NCBI GenBank assembly: GCA_029260135.1
Contig: JAJDDV010000054.1
Location: 1 to 36,338, forward strand
Length of the DNA stretch: 36,338 bases
Direction of reading: 5' to 3'
DNA from: Phycisphaerae bacterium
GTDB lineage: Bacteria > Planctomycetota > Phycisphaerae > UBA1845
In this document: positions 7,611-16,440 of the stretch, in pieces
How the letters are laid out: every line of letters starts with the position of its first letter
Numbering within the stretch: the first letter of the stretch is position 1
Notes under the pieces: model-generated
Database searches by the model: none
What the model saw: the letters and a program-made list of their open reading frames with translations, nothing else
What the model was told of the DNA's origin: nothing
Made by a program: the position numbers and the translations under genes

Positions 7611-10346
7611 ATGTCACGAAATGCGATGATGGTGTGGTTGGCTTTGCTCTCGCCGCTGGCGGCGTCCGATCAGGTCTTCGGACAAACCAAGCTCGGCACG
7701 GCCATGAGCTACCAAGGACAGCTCAAACAGGGGACGCTTGTCGTCGATGACACGTGCGACTTTGCGTTCAGCCTGTGGGACGATCCGATGGACACCAACG
7801 TCGGCCACCAGATCGGCGCGACGGTGGTGTTCGACTCGAACGCAGCCACACCGGCGCCGCTCCAAGTCGTCAACGGTCTCTTCCGTGCAGAACTCGACTT
7901 CGGCGCCGATGTCTTCACGGGCGACGCCCGCTGGCTCGAGATGAAGGTCTGCTGTTCCTCACCTTGCGCGCCGGCACTGACGAGACTTACACCGCGCCAA
8001 CCGCTAACGCCCGTGCCATACGCGCTCGCGCTGCCGGGACTGTGGACCGTCAACAACGTGACGAGCCCGAATGTCGTGGGCGGGTGGGATCAGAACGACG
8101 TAACTGCGGGCGTGGTCGGTGCGACGGTGGCCGGCGGCGGCACACCGGAACTCATCGGCGGAAACCCAAGGCCCAACAAGGTTACCGACAATTACGGGAC
8201 CATCAGCGGCGGAACGGGAAACCGCGCGGGCAACGGCGACGCGACACTCGATAACGCGCTGCACGCCACCGTCAGCGGCGGTTACGCCAACGAGGCTCGC
8301 GAGGCGGTCTCAACTGTTGGCGGGGGATGGGGAAACCGAGCCCTGGCAGATCGCACGACGGTGGCGGGGGGATGGAACAATCTGGCCAGTGCGCGGGGTG
8401 CCACGGTCAGCGGCGGGCGCGACAGTCAAGCGACGGGATCCTATGCCACCGTTCCGGGCGGGAACGCGAACATCGCATCGGGTGACTTCAGCCTGGCGGC
8501 GGGATGGAAGGCGCGGGCGGCACACAACGGTGCGTTTGTGTGGGCTGACTCGGCGAACGCCGCGTTTGCGTCGACGGACATCGATCAGTTCCTCATACGT
8601 GCGGGGGGCGGTGTCGGGATCGGAACGGCCGCCCCGCAGGATGCCCTCGAGGTCAGCGGCGGCGTGGTCACGCTCGATACGGGCTCGGGCGGTGCGCTCA
8701 CCGGCATTCGAATCCGTGAGGACGATGCACTGCGTTGGACACTTCTCTACCGAACCTGGCAGGACGATGACCTCGAAATCTACGACGAAACCCGCGGTCG
8801 GCAGGCCATGATCTTCAAAGCCGGCACCGGGTATGTAGGGATTGCCACCCCCGATCCAACATCCATGTTGACGGTCAACGGGGCGATCGAGTCGACCGCC
8901 GGGTTCAAGTTTCCAGACGGAACCGTCCAGACCACAGCGGGCGGAGGAGGAGGCGTTTCGCTCTGGTCAGCCAACGGTAGTGACATCTTCTACAACGCGG
9001 GAAACGTGGGCATTGGAACCAACGCGCCGGAGACGGCGATGAACGTCAAAGGCGACATCCGGTCGGACAACGGGAATCAAGAGGTTACCGTCGGCAACGC
9101 CAGCGACAACGGATACGGGATGGCCATGAGAATGTTCTGGCCCGGGCTCTACCCCAACCCACCGAAGTTCGGAAAGGCCGACATTGTCTATGACGGCGAT
9201 GTACTGAAGCTCCTCGCAGCCGGAGGTCCGGTTGCGCCCGCGGACATGAAAGGCATGGCGATCACAAACAACGGTTGGGTCGGCGTTGGATATGATGCGC
9301 CCGGTAGCAAGGTCCACATCGTCGAGGACGTGGCCGGTCTCGCCTACGCGCTGAAGCTCGACAACCCGCATCCCACCATGGGGCAGGACGCGGTGGGGAT
9401 TCTCTTCTCGACCGGCGGATCGGGCGGTGGTCCGGTCAGCCCCGAGCGGGGCAAGGGAGCCCTGGTCTATGAATACACAAAGACCTGGAACCGCGGCGAC
9501 TTCCATTTCCTGCAGAATGACATCACGGGAAGCACGAATCCATCGCTGGGTCACGCCGTGATGACCGTGCAGAACGACGGTGACGTTGGTGTCGGAACCA
9601 CAAATCCGGGAAATCGCCTTGTCGTGCAGGGGGCGGGAACGAACCTCGGCGGTGCCAACGCGAGTGAAGTGGTCGCCCGTTTCAAGCGCACGGGCGTGTC
9701 ACACTCGGCCGCTTCGATCGACGCCGAGTCCGGGCGCGACTCCATTCTCTACTTCGCGGAGAACGGCAACGCCCACTGGGATATTCGTCACGACGCCGAC
9801 AACGCCGACAGTCTCAACATTCGCTTCCACGGCGGAAACGCGCAAAACAGGAGTGTGACGCGATTCCTCAGCGATGGTACGACGCGCGTACGCGTGCTGG
9901 AGATTGTCGGCGGTGCTGATCTGGCGGAACCGTTCGGCGTGGCTGAGCCGAAGGGCGGCGGGAAATCGGTGGAGCCCGGAATGGTGGTCGTCATCGATCC
10001 AAAGAGCCCAGGCGAACTAATGCTCGCCACCGAGCCCTACGATCGAAAGGTGGCCGGTGTGATCAGCGGCGCGAAGGGGCTGCAGCCGGGTATGGTCATG
10101 AAGGCCGAAGACTCAGCGATGGCCGACGGAGACCATCCCGTCGCCTTGACCGGTCGCGTCTGGTGTCATTGCGATGCAAGAACAGGGGCGATTTTCCCCG
10201 GCGATCTGTTGACCACGAGTGCCACGTCGGGGCACGCAATGAGAGTGGCTGACCATGCCGCAGCACAAGGCGCGATTCTGGGAAAAGCGATGACCTCCCT
10301 TGCTGACGGCACGGGGCTGGTACTGGTTCTCGTGACGCTGCAATGA
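7611..10346 (+). CDS. Secreted fibre-like protein with head-type repeats and a C-terminal processing-like domain
   Basis: 911 aa from ATG 7611, chosen for the strong AAAGGAG upstream and the signal peptide ending near FGQ. Residues about 33-140 form a domain beginning MSYQGQL and ending LTPRQPLTPVPYAL, frequent at the N-terminus of planctomycete fibre proteins. Five consecutive 15-residue repeats TVxGGxxNxA follow at about 220-294, like the coiled beta head of trimeric adhesins. Five VGIGTxxPxxxLxVxG-type motifs are spread over 330-690, as in phage tail fibres. The C-terminus (about 790-911, including GRVWCHCDA and GDLLTTSATSGHAM) resembles the beta domain found at the end of fibres and associated with intramolecular-chaperone cleavage; self-processing is not shown. 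Probably a trimeric surface fibre. Confidence 0.75.
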   Translation: MSRNAMMVWLALLSPLAASDQVFGQTKLGTAMSYQGQLKQGTLVVDDTCDFAFSLWDDPMDTNVGHQIGATVVFDSNAATPAPLQVVNGLFRAELDFGADVFTGDARWLEMKVCCSSPCAPALTRLTPRQPLTPVPYALALPGLWTVNNVTSPNVVGGWDQNDVTAGVVGATVAGGGTPELIGGNPRPNKVTDNYGTISGGTGNRAGNGDATLDNALHATVSGGYANEAREAVSTVGGGWGNRALADRTTVAGGWNNLASARGATVSGGRDSQATGSYATVPGGNANIASGDFSLAAGWKARAAHNGAFVWADSANAAFASTDIDQFLIRAGGGVGIGTAAPQDALEVSGGVVTLDTGSGGALTGIRIREDDALRWTLLYRTWQDDDLEIYDETRGRQAMIFKAGTGYVGIATPDPTSMLTVNGAIESTAGFKFPDGTVQTTAGGGGGVSLWSANGSDIFYNAGNVGIGTNAPETAMNVKGDIRSDNGNQEVTVGNASDNGYGMAMRMFWPGLYPNPPKFGKADIVYDGDVLKLLAAGGPVAPADMKGMAITNNGWVGVGYDAPGSKVHIVEDVAGLAYALKLDNPHPTMGQDAVGILFSTGGSGGGPVSPERGKGALVYEYTKTWNRGDFHFLQNDITGSTNPSLGHAVMTVQNDGDVGVGTTNPGNRLVVQGAGTNLGGANASEVVARFKRTGVSHSAASIDAESGRDSILYFAENGNAHWDIRHDADNADSLNIRFHGGNAQNRSVTRFLSDGTTRVRVLEIVGGADLAEPFGVAEPKGGGKSVEPGMVVVIDPKSPGELMLATEPYDRKVAGVISGAKGLQPGMVMKAEDSAMADGDHPVALTGRVWCHCDARTGAIFPGDLLTTSATSGHAMRVADHAAAQGAILGKAMTSLADGTGLVLVLVTLQ
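8268..8492 (+). repeat. Five tandem 45-bp units encoding 15-aa TVxGG repeats
   Basis: The units begin TVSGGYANEA, TVGGGWGNRA, TVAGGWNNLA, TVSGGRDSQA and TVPGGNANIA. Each is exactly 15 codons with no indels. A degenerate sixth unit (LAAGWKARAA) follows. The DNA has diverged more than the protein pattern, so the array is under selection rather than newly expanded. Confidence 0.8.
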
Positions 10347-10365
10347 TCGCGACCTGTCTATATCA

Positions 10366-10382
10366 GAGCGCCCGAGGCGCTC
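10366..10382 (+). terminator. Stem-loop between the fibre-like and M4 peptidase genes
   Basis: GAGCGCC-cga-GGCGCTC gives a perfect 7-bp stem with a 3-nt loop, 20 nt after the fibre-like stop codon. There is no T-run after it, so it may be a partial terminator, an mRNA 3' stabiliser or a Rho-dependent site within an operon. Confidence 0.35.
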
Positions 10383-10425
10383 GAGGGGTCCGGGCGGGTC
10401 GTAACGATCGGCGGAGTAAAGAACA

Positions 10426-12297
10426 GTGAACACTGACCTCGCGAAACGCAGCAGATGGCGATCCGCTGGATCGGCCGTCTTTGCAGTCGCGTTGCTGATC
10501 CCCTCCGTTGCAGCTGCTCAACCCGCCCTCCCTTCCAAGGGACTTCTTCGGTTGCTGGATGAGATGGAGACGATCGAGACCGATTCAACGGCCGACGATG
10601 CGCCGCCGCGGACGCCGCGATACGGCGTGACGAGCGACGGACACCTCCGGTTTCTCAGCGCGGCGCAACAGCATCACTTCCCGGTAGAGGGCGTTCCACC
10701 AGACGGTCCGCGATCCGTGGCCGCCGCTTTCCTTCAGAGAAACGCGGATCTTCTGGGTGTGTCGAGTCCTGCGGTCGATTTCCTGGTGGATCGTGTTCGC
10801 GAGAAGGCTCGCCGCACGCATGTTCGGCTTCAACAGACGTACGGCGGTCTACCGGTGTTCGGCGCGCAGGCAAGTGTTCAGGTGAACGGGTGGGGCGGCG
10901 TCGAGTTTGTTCTCAGCGACATTGTGCGAGATACGGGTGTTCTCGATCGCGGGGATCTCTCGACCACGCCGACGCTATCAGCATTGGATGCCGCCGAGCG
11001 CGCCGCAGAAAGACTCGAGGAGGAGCATCCCGGCGCAGTGTTGGACACATCAGCGCCGCAACTGCTACTGTTTGATCCGTCGGTGGTGGGATCCAAGGGG
11101 CCGATGAGACTCGTTTGGTCGCTGAGATTGTGGGGGCGCAGCGATCCACACGTTGGCGAGCACGTTCTTGTCGACGCACACACAGGTGGTTTCGTTCGGC
11201 GCTATCCTCTCAAGAAGAATGTGCTTACCCGAGAGATCTTCGACGCCGACAACTCGGACACGGATCCCGGCCTACGTACTCGCCGCGAAGGCGACGGCGC
11301 CACGGGCAACGCCAACGTGGATGACGCCTACGACTTCCTCGGCGACAGTTATGACTTCTATATGACGTATCACGGCCGAGAGGGCATCGACGATCCGGAC
11401 GTCGGAAGCGGCATGGTCGTCAGCGCAACGGTTCGGTACTGCGATCCCGATCCTCGCGAGCCTTGCCCCTTTCCCAACGCGTTTTGGAATGGTGGCCTGC
11501 AGCGGTTCTACTTCGGCGACGACTGGGCTGTCGACGACATTGTCGGGCACGAGTATACGCACGGCGTTACCGACTTCGAATCCAACCTGATCTACGAGAA
11601 TCATCCAGGTGCCATCAACGAGTCACTCTCCGACGTCTGGGGTGAGTTCATCGATCTGACCAACGGTGCGGGAAACGACACCGGCTCCGTGCGCTGGCAA
11701 ATCGGCGAAGATCTTGGCCGCGTACTTCGAGACATGAGCGATCCGCCCGCGTACGGTGATCCGGATCGAATGGGGCACGGCAGTTTTGTACCACCGGTTG
11801 ATACGCCGACGCCGGCCAATGACTTCGGCGGCGTGCACACCAACAGCGGTGTCAACAACAAGCTGTGCGCTCTGCTGACCGACGGAGGTACGTTTCGAGA
11901 CTGGCGCGTTCCCGGCATGGGGATCGACCGCGTCGCGAGACTCTACTACGAAGCCACGACGAATCTCCTGACGTCCGGCGCTGATTACTACGATCTTCAC
12001 GCCGTTCTTGAACAAGCTGCCAGGAATCTCGGCGAGATTCCGTGGTATGCCGTGTACAAGGCCGGCGTCTCGGTCGAGATCGCCGACACAGCAGGCAATG
12101 TCCACGTGGACGTGAATCACTTCGGCCCCGAGTTCGGATCGGACATCTTCCCGTTCGACACCATTGAAGAAGGACACGACGCCGCCGGTGCGGGCGGGCG
12201 ATTGATCATCAGGCAGGGCTCTTACAACGAGCTGGTGAGGCTTTCCAAGTCCGTCGTTCTGCTCCCAAAGAACGGTACGGTGACGCTGGGGCGATGA
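10426..12297 (+). CDS. Secreted M4 (thermolysin-family) metallopeptidase with FTP propeptide
   Basis: 623 aa with a GTG start; GGAG lies 10 nt upstream. The signal peptide covers about 1-31. An FTP/PepSY-type propeptide region occupies about 70-260 (VRLQQTYGGLPVFGAQ). The catalytic domain has the zinc motif H375-E-Y-T-H379, the third ligand Glu399 in NESLSDVWGEF, and His471 in GVHTNSGVNN, the catalytic His loop of M4 enzymes. All key residues are intact, so it should be an active extracellular zinc endopeptidase. After the catalytic domain, residues about 565-622 form a separate module (FPFDTIEEG ... IIRQGSYNE ... NGTVTLG) that recurs at the C-terminus of the next gene. Its stop overlaps that gene's start (ATGA), indicating translational coupling. 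Confidence 0.9.
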   Translation: MNTDLAKRSRWRSAGSAVFAVALLIPSVAAAQPALPSKGLLRLLDEMETIETDSTADDAPPRTPRYGVTSDGHLRFLSAAQQHHFPVEGVPPDGPRSVAAAFLQRNADLLGVSSPAVDFLVDRVREKARRTHVRLQQTYGGLPVFGAQASVQVNGWGGVEFVLSDIVRDTGVLDRGDLSTTPTLSALDAAERAAERLEEEHPGAVLDTSAPQLLLFDPSVVGSKGPMRLVWSLRLWGRSDPHVGEHVLVDAHTGGFVRRYPLKKNVLTREIFDADNSDTDPGLRTRREGDGATGNANVDDAYDFLGDSYDFYMTYHGREGIDDPDVGSGMVVSATVRYCDPDPREPCPFPNAFWNGGLQRFYFGDDWAVDDIVGHEYTHGVTDFESNLIYENHPGAINESLSDVWGEFIDLTNGAGNDTGSVRWQIGEDLGRVLRDMSDPPAYGDPDRMGHGSFVPPVDTPTPANDFGGVHTNSGVNNKLCALLTDGGTFRDWRVPGMGIDRVARLYYEATTNLLTSGADYYDLHAVLEQAARNLGEIPWYAVYKAGVSVEIADTAGNVHVDVNHFGPEFGSDIFPFDTIEEGHDAAGAGGRLIIRQGSYNELVRLSKSVVLLPKNGTVTLGR

Positions 12298-13901
12298 GGA
12301 ACAAGCGAAAACGACGCTCCGTCGAGCGTCGACGAGCGTCAGACGAGATGAGTGAATTGCACCAAGTTAGACGTTCAAGTCTGCAACTGGGATCGAACTC
12401 CCTTTCGTTCCTGCTGATGTCGCTGATCGTAGGGGGCGCGTCCGGTCAGGTTACTCCGCCCCAAGAAAGGACAAAGGGGCCATTCGAAGTCGTGGCCATT
12501 GATGTGGTCGCTCGCTGGGAGCGCCCCGAGGTACTTCGGGCTTCCGCGGTGATCGTCACGCCCGAACGGTTGAATCGTCTGTCGCCGGGCGAGGCCATCA
12601 CATTGAATGTTGCGGAGGATGTGCGCTACAGGGGATTGGTGGAGCGGGTCGTTCGACGCGGCGCGGACCGTTTGACGTTGTCAGGTCGATTGCCCGATGT
12701 TGAGCGAGGCTCGTTTCTGTTGATCGTAGAAGAGGGCGTCGTCGCCGGAATCGTTCGCGATCCCTCGGCATCGCTTCTGTACCACGTTCGACATAGAGAC
12801 GATGGAACGGTCTTGATCGAAGAGATAGACACTCGGCGTTTTCCGCCGGAAAGCGCTCCTGTTGTCGTTGACCAGAAGGAGCAGGCGGGCTCGATCGCAA
12901 CGGCAGAGAGGATACTCCCGTCGAGTGGCGGACCTGACTTGACAACGACTGACGGTTCATCTGCCTGCAGCAACACATCGACGATATTCGATGTGCTGGT
13001 CGTCTGGACGCCGAAAGCGCGCCAGGCGATCGGAGGGGCGACCGCAAGTCGTGCGGAAGCATTGGCCGCCATCGACGAGGCGAACACAACCTACCGAAAC
13101 AGCGGGATCAACGCTCGGATGCGACTCGTTCACACCGCCGAAGTCGCGTACGACGAGAACGGCACGGGTGACGAGCACCTCGCGCGTTTGGTCAATCCGA
13201 TCGACGGGATCATGGACCAAGTTCACGCGTTGCGCAATAGCTATCGCGCCGACTTCGTCAACCTGTTCATCGATGACACCCAGACAGCGGGGATCGGATC
13301 TTGCAGTGCGGGCGTGGCGACGGCTTTTTCCGTCGCCCGGTGGGATCTCGCCGCAGCCAACTACACGCTGGCCCACGAAATCGGGCACAACATGGGTTGC
13401 GGACACAACCGGGAAGACGCCGGGGCGGTTCCCTGTGGCACCCAGCCCTATGCTTTTGGGTGGCGCTGGACCGGCAACAGCGGCGACATGCACAGTTCGG
13501 TGATGTCCTATCCTGACGGCGGAACCTATACCCGTGTCCCGTACTTCTCCAATCCCGACGTGTCGTTCGACGGTCAGCCCACAGGCGTCCCAATCGGGGC
13601 CGAGAACCAATCTCACAACACGGCGGCCATCAACCTCTCACCGTGGTTCTATGAAGCCTTCCACATCACGCGCTATGACGTGTGGGTCGATTTCGCCGCG
13701 TTGCCTCTGGGAAATGGGACCTTCCAGCTTCCCTACAACAACGTGACCTCGGGTGTGGATGAGACGGTCCACGGAAGCGGTGCGTCAGACCTGCCGACAC
13801 TCTGGATCAAGGCCGGGTCAAGCAGCGAATTGACGACGATTCGCAAATCGCTGCGACTCCAAGCCTGCGGCGGCACGGTACGAATCGGCGCGACACCCTG
13901 A
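12294..13901 (+). CDS. Secreted M12B/reprolysin-like metallopeptidase
   Basis: 535 aa from ATG 12294; ATG 12348 would shorten a basic N-terminal extension. The hydrophobic signal segment is at about 36-50. Residues about 62-220 form an unassigned beta-rich prodomain. The peptidase domain starts near 231 (IFDVLVVWTPKARQ). It has the extended zinc signature HEIGHNMGCGH (361-371) and a likely Met-turn at Met404 (SSVMSYP). This places it among metzincins of the M12B/reprolysin-like type, with all ligands present. The C-terminal 65 residues (about 468-532: GTFQLPYNNVTSG ... LWIKAGSSSE ... GGTVRIG) match the tail of the preceding M4 enzyme. The 4-nt overlap with that gene indicates joint expression. 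Confidence 0.88.
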   Translation: MRNKRKRRSVERRRASDEMSELHQVRRSSLQLGSNSLSFLLMSLIVGGASGQVTPPQERTKGPFEVVAIDVVARWERPEVLRASAVIVTPERLNRLSPGEAITLNVAEDVRYRGLVERVVRRGADRLTLSGRLPDVERGSFLLIVEEGVVAGIVRDPSASLLYHVRHRDDGTVLIEEIDTRRFPPESAPVVVDQKEQAGSIATAERILPSSGGPDLTTTDGSSACSNTSTIFDVLVVWTPKARQAIGGATASRAEALAAIDEANTTYRNSGINARMRLVHTAEVAYDENGTGDEHLARLVNPIDGIMDQVHALRNSYRADFVNLFIDDTQTAGIGSCSAGVATAFSVARWDLAAANYTLAHEIGHNMGCGHNREDAGAVPCGTQPYAFGWRWTGNSGDMHSSVMSYPDGGTYTRVPYFSNPDVSFDGQPTGVPIGAENQSHNTAAINLSPWFYEAFHITRYDVWVDFAALPLGNGTFQLPYNNVTSGVDETVHGSGASDLPTLWIKAGSSSELTTIRKSLRLQACGGTVRIGATP

Positions 13902-13923
13902 TCGTGCATCGGCTGTCAATGCG

Positions 13924-14868
13924 TTATTCGTCATGCACCCAGGCCTTATCCTCTCGCCGGATCGAGAAGAGCCGGTTGTCGCCCTCGAAGTTCACGACAC
14001 CGTCGGGGTCGACCTTGTACCCGAGCGACTCGAGCGTCTCGCCCGACGCGTGACCGTCCACCCAGAGAACATTACCCGTGCGGCCGTGACGCATGTGAAG
14101 CGACGTACGCGCAAGTCCGGTGGATTTGAGGTGCGCCATTTCTCCCCGCTCCGGATCGACACGCGGCGGGTCGAGGTTGAATCCTTCGTTGCCCTTCGCG
14201 TTGACCGATCGTCCGCTCTTGCTGTCTCCGAAATCGTTTTCTTCGTAGGGCGCGCGGGCATTCGTGGGGAAGGACGCCGCCGTTCCCAGGCTGTCGGCTA
14301 CGGCAACACACTGCGCCGGTGATTGCACCCACGATGATTGAACGGGCCAGTTCTTGTAGGAGGTGGGTTCCTCCGAGTAGAGAAGCCGCGAGTTGCCGAG
14401 GAACTGGTAGTTGTACCCGTACGCGCCGTTACGCTCGTCGGTCCAGTCCGGCACCTCCGGACAGACGTATTGCTCGCTGGCGTAGTTCTGCCGATCGCCG
14501 GGTTGACCATGCCGATCGATCGACGTCTTGCTGGGCTGAGGGTCGTCAAAGGGTGGGATGCCCACTTGGCTTTCCATCATCGTGAGAAACGAAGGACGGT
14601 ACTTGAGTCCGCCGACGACCTTGATTCGCCAATTGTCGTCATCGAGCTTGGGCATGCGGCCAGGGACCAGGACGTCCTTGTTCGCGTTGGCGTAGAGCAC
14701 GAGCCCCTGACCCATGGTGCGGAGCCGCGTCAGACAGATCGCCGCCTTCGCCCGCTTCCGTGCACCGGATAGCGCCGGCATCAGAATGGCGATCAGCAAT
14801 CCCAAGATGGAGATGGCAACCAACAGCTCGATCAGCGTGAAGGATGTTCGCGGACAGCGTTTCCGCAC
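13924..14868 (-). CDS. Type II secretion/type IV pilin-like protein with H-X9-DG motif
   Basis: 314 aa from a GTG start preceded by GAGGAG. The N-terminus is a class III prepilin leader: short and basic, then FTLIELLVAISILGLLIAIL (10-29). The residue before the cleavage site is Ser9 rather than the usual Gly. The globular part ends with H261 + nine residues + DG (271-272), the H-X9-DG signature of the large planctomycete pseudopilin paralogue families. The likely role is a minor pseudopilin or surface protein exported through a type II/IV-pilus-like system; no secretion genes are nearby. It converges with the M12B-like gene, leaving only 22 nt between stops. Confidence 0.85.
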   Translation of the reverse strand: MRKRCPRTSFTLIELLVAISILGLLIAILMPALSGARKRAKAAICLTRLRTMGQGLVLYANANKDVLVPGRMPKLDDDNWRIKVVGGLKYRPSFLTMMESQVGIPPFDDPQPSKTSIDRHGQPGDRQNYASEQYVCPEVPDWTDERNGAYGYNYQFLGNSRLLYSEEPTSYKNWPVQSSWVQSPAQCVAVADSLGTAASFPTNARAPYEENDFGDSKSGRSVNAKGNEGFNLDPPRVDPERGEMAHLKSTGLARTSLHMRHGRTGNVLWVDGHASGETLESLGYKVDPDGVVNFEGDNRLFSIRREDKAWVHDE

Positions 14869-15192
14869 GTGTACTCCTCACCAGGGCCGGGGCTTCGGTT
14901 CGCTGACGCCATTGGCAGGCCTCCGCAGACCCCGAAAGATCAGCCATCCTAACATCGGCTCGCGATGAGGGGGAGGTATGAAGTTGTTGCCGGGATCTCG
15001 CACCTTGACCGTTCCGTGAGATCGTCGATTTCTCTTGATCTCAGTGCCCGCTTTCAGGTACTATGGCGTCGTCGACACCCTGTAACGGAATTCGGGCCTG
15101 ATTCAATCGTGAGCTGAGGGGCATCGTCACAATCTTGGGGAGTGTGTGCCTCGCGGCGAAGTCGGTGGACCTTGTGGCTACGGAGAGAGAAA
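14869..15192. other. Divergent intergenic region between the pseudopilin and HAF-repeat genes
   Basis: 324 nt with no supported gene. It contains the candidate + promoter listed separately and a leader of about 120 nt before ATG 15193. No long hairpin was found. Confidence 0.5.
15035..15064 (+). promoter_or_regulatory. Candidate sigma-70-type promoter of the HAF-repeat gene
   Basis: TTGATC (15035-15040), an 18-nt spacer and TACTAT (15059-15064) are close to the -35/-10 consensus. Transcription would start near 15071. Confidence 0.4.
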
Positions 15193-16440
15193 ATGTCATT
15201 CGGGGTCAACGTCTCAGTGGTGCGACATACGTGGGTCCGCGGTTTACTTGGGATCGCGGGTCTGTTACTGGGAGGCTCGATCGCCGGCGCCGCGGAGCCC
15301 AACTTCCAAGGTCTCGGTGACCTTCCCGGTGGTGATGTCTACAGCCAGGCGATGGCGGTCTCTGCCGACGGTTCCACCGTTGTGGGGTGGAGTGACGGAC
15401 CGGAACCGGGGCTTCCGGCACCAACTTCAGGGCGAGCGTTTCGGTGGACCGAGACCGGCGGAATGGTGGAACTTGTCGACGCCGGAAGCCCGTTGATCTT
15501 CACGATGGCTCGTGATGTGTCGGCCGAAGGGTCGGTCGTCGTGGGTGAATGCTACGACGACAGTACGGGCAGTTTCCCTGTTACCTGCATGTGGACCGAA
15601 TCCGGTGGACTGACGGCCATTGTGGATCCGGGCAGTGGGCTGACCGGAAACCGAGCGGCGGGCGTATCAGGCGATGGCACTGTCGTCGTAGGTACCGCGA
15701 GCTCAGCCGGCGGCGGTGTCGCCTATCGGTGGACGGCAGCGACGGGAATGGAGAGCCTGGTCGATCCGCTCTCTGGGATCCGCGATTCGTCGGCGTTCGG
15801 CATCTCGGACGACGCTTCGGTGATTACCGGGCAGGTCATGCAGGTCGTGCCCGACGTGGAACCGATGCGATGGACCCAGGCGACGGGTCTTGTCGGACTC
15901 GGCGATGTTCCCGGTGGGTTCTTCTACGCGCTGGGTATGGCGATCTCCGGTGATGGATCGACGATCGTGGGTGGCGCACGAACGAGCTTCGGCTCAAGCG
16001 ACGAGGCCTTCGCCTGGACGCAAGCCGGCGGCTTTGTGCTTTTCGATCCGGCGCACGGAGCGCAGGGCGGAAGCACGGCCTCCGCGGCATCGTACGATGG
16101 TTCGATCATCGTCGGATACAAAGCGAATCTTGGGGCCACGATCTGGACCGAACTCGACGGGGAGCAGGGCGTCCAGAATATCGCGGTCGCGCACAACGGT
16201 TTGAATCTGACGGGGTGGACGCTGCATTCCGTTTCGGACTGCTCGGCGGACGGTTTGACCCTGGTCGGCCAAGCCACGAACCCGCAGGGGCGCTTCGAGG
16301 CTTACCGTGTGGTCGTGTCGCGTGTGAATGTCGTTCCGGCCATCGATGTCATTGGCGTGTCATTGCTGGCCGGGGCGGTACTGCTGGCCGGCGTCCTCCT
16401 GATTCGACATCGATTGGGCCGGCCGTCGGTTGCAGCCTAG
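15193..16440 (+). CDS. Secreted HAF-repeat protein with C-terminal membrane anchor
   Basis: 415 aa from ATG 15193, chosen for GGAGAGAG just upstream; a GTG at 15142 is in frame but less likely. A signal peptide covers about 1-34. The body carries repeated units built on LGDLPGGxxYSxAxxVSxDGSxVVG, the extracellular HAF repeat, expected to form a beta-propeller-like solenoid. The clearest copies are near residues 37-66 and 235-262. The C-terminus is a hydrophobic helix (VIGVSLLAGAVLLAGVLLI) followed by RHRLGRPS, the layout of PEP-/IPTL-CTERM-type sorting tails, although the letter motif before the helix is not typical. Probably a surface protein of unknown partner. Its TAG stop shares a CTAG with the stop of the converging cupin gene. 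Confidence 0.8.
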   Translation: MSFGVNVSVVRHTWVRGLLGIAGLLLGGSIAGAAEPNFQGLGDLPGGDVYSQAMAVSADGSTVVGWSDGPEPGLPAPTSGRAFRWTETGGMVELVDAGSPLIFTMARDVSAEGSVVVGECYDDSTGSFPVTCMWTESGGLTAIVDPGSGLTGNRAAGVSGDGTVVVGTASSAGGGVAYRWTAATGMESLVDPLSGIRDSSAFGISDDASVITGQVMQVVPDVEPMRWTQATGLVGLGDVPGGFFYALGMAISGDGSTIVGGARTSFGSSDEAFAWTQAGGFVLFDPAHGAQGGSTASAASYDGSIIVGYKANLGATIWTELDGEQGVQNIAVAHNGLNLTGWTLHSVSDCSADGLTLVGQATNPQGRFEAYRVVVSRVNVVPAIDVIGVSLLAGAVLLAGVLLIRHRLGRPSVAA

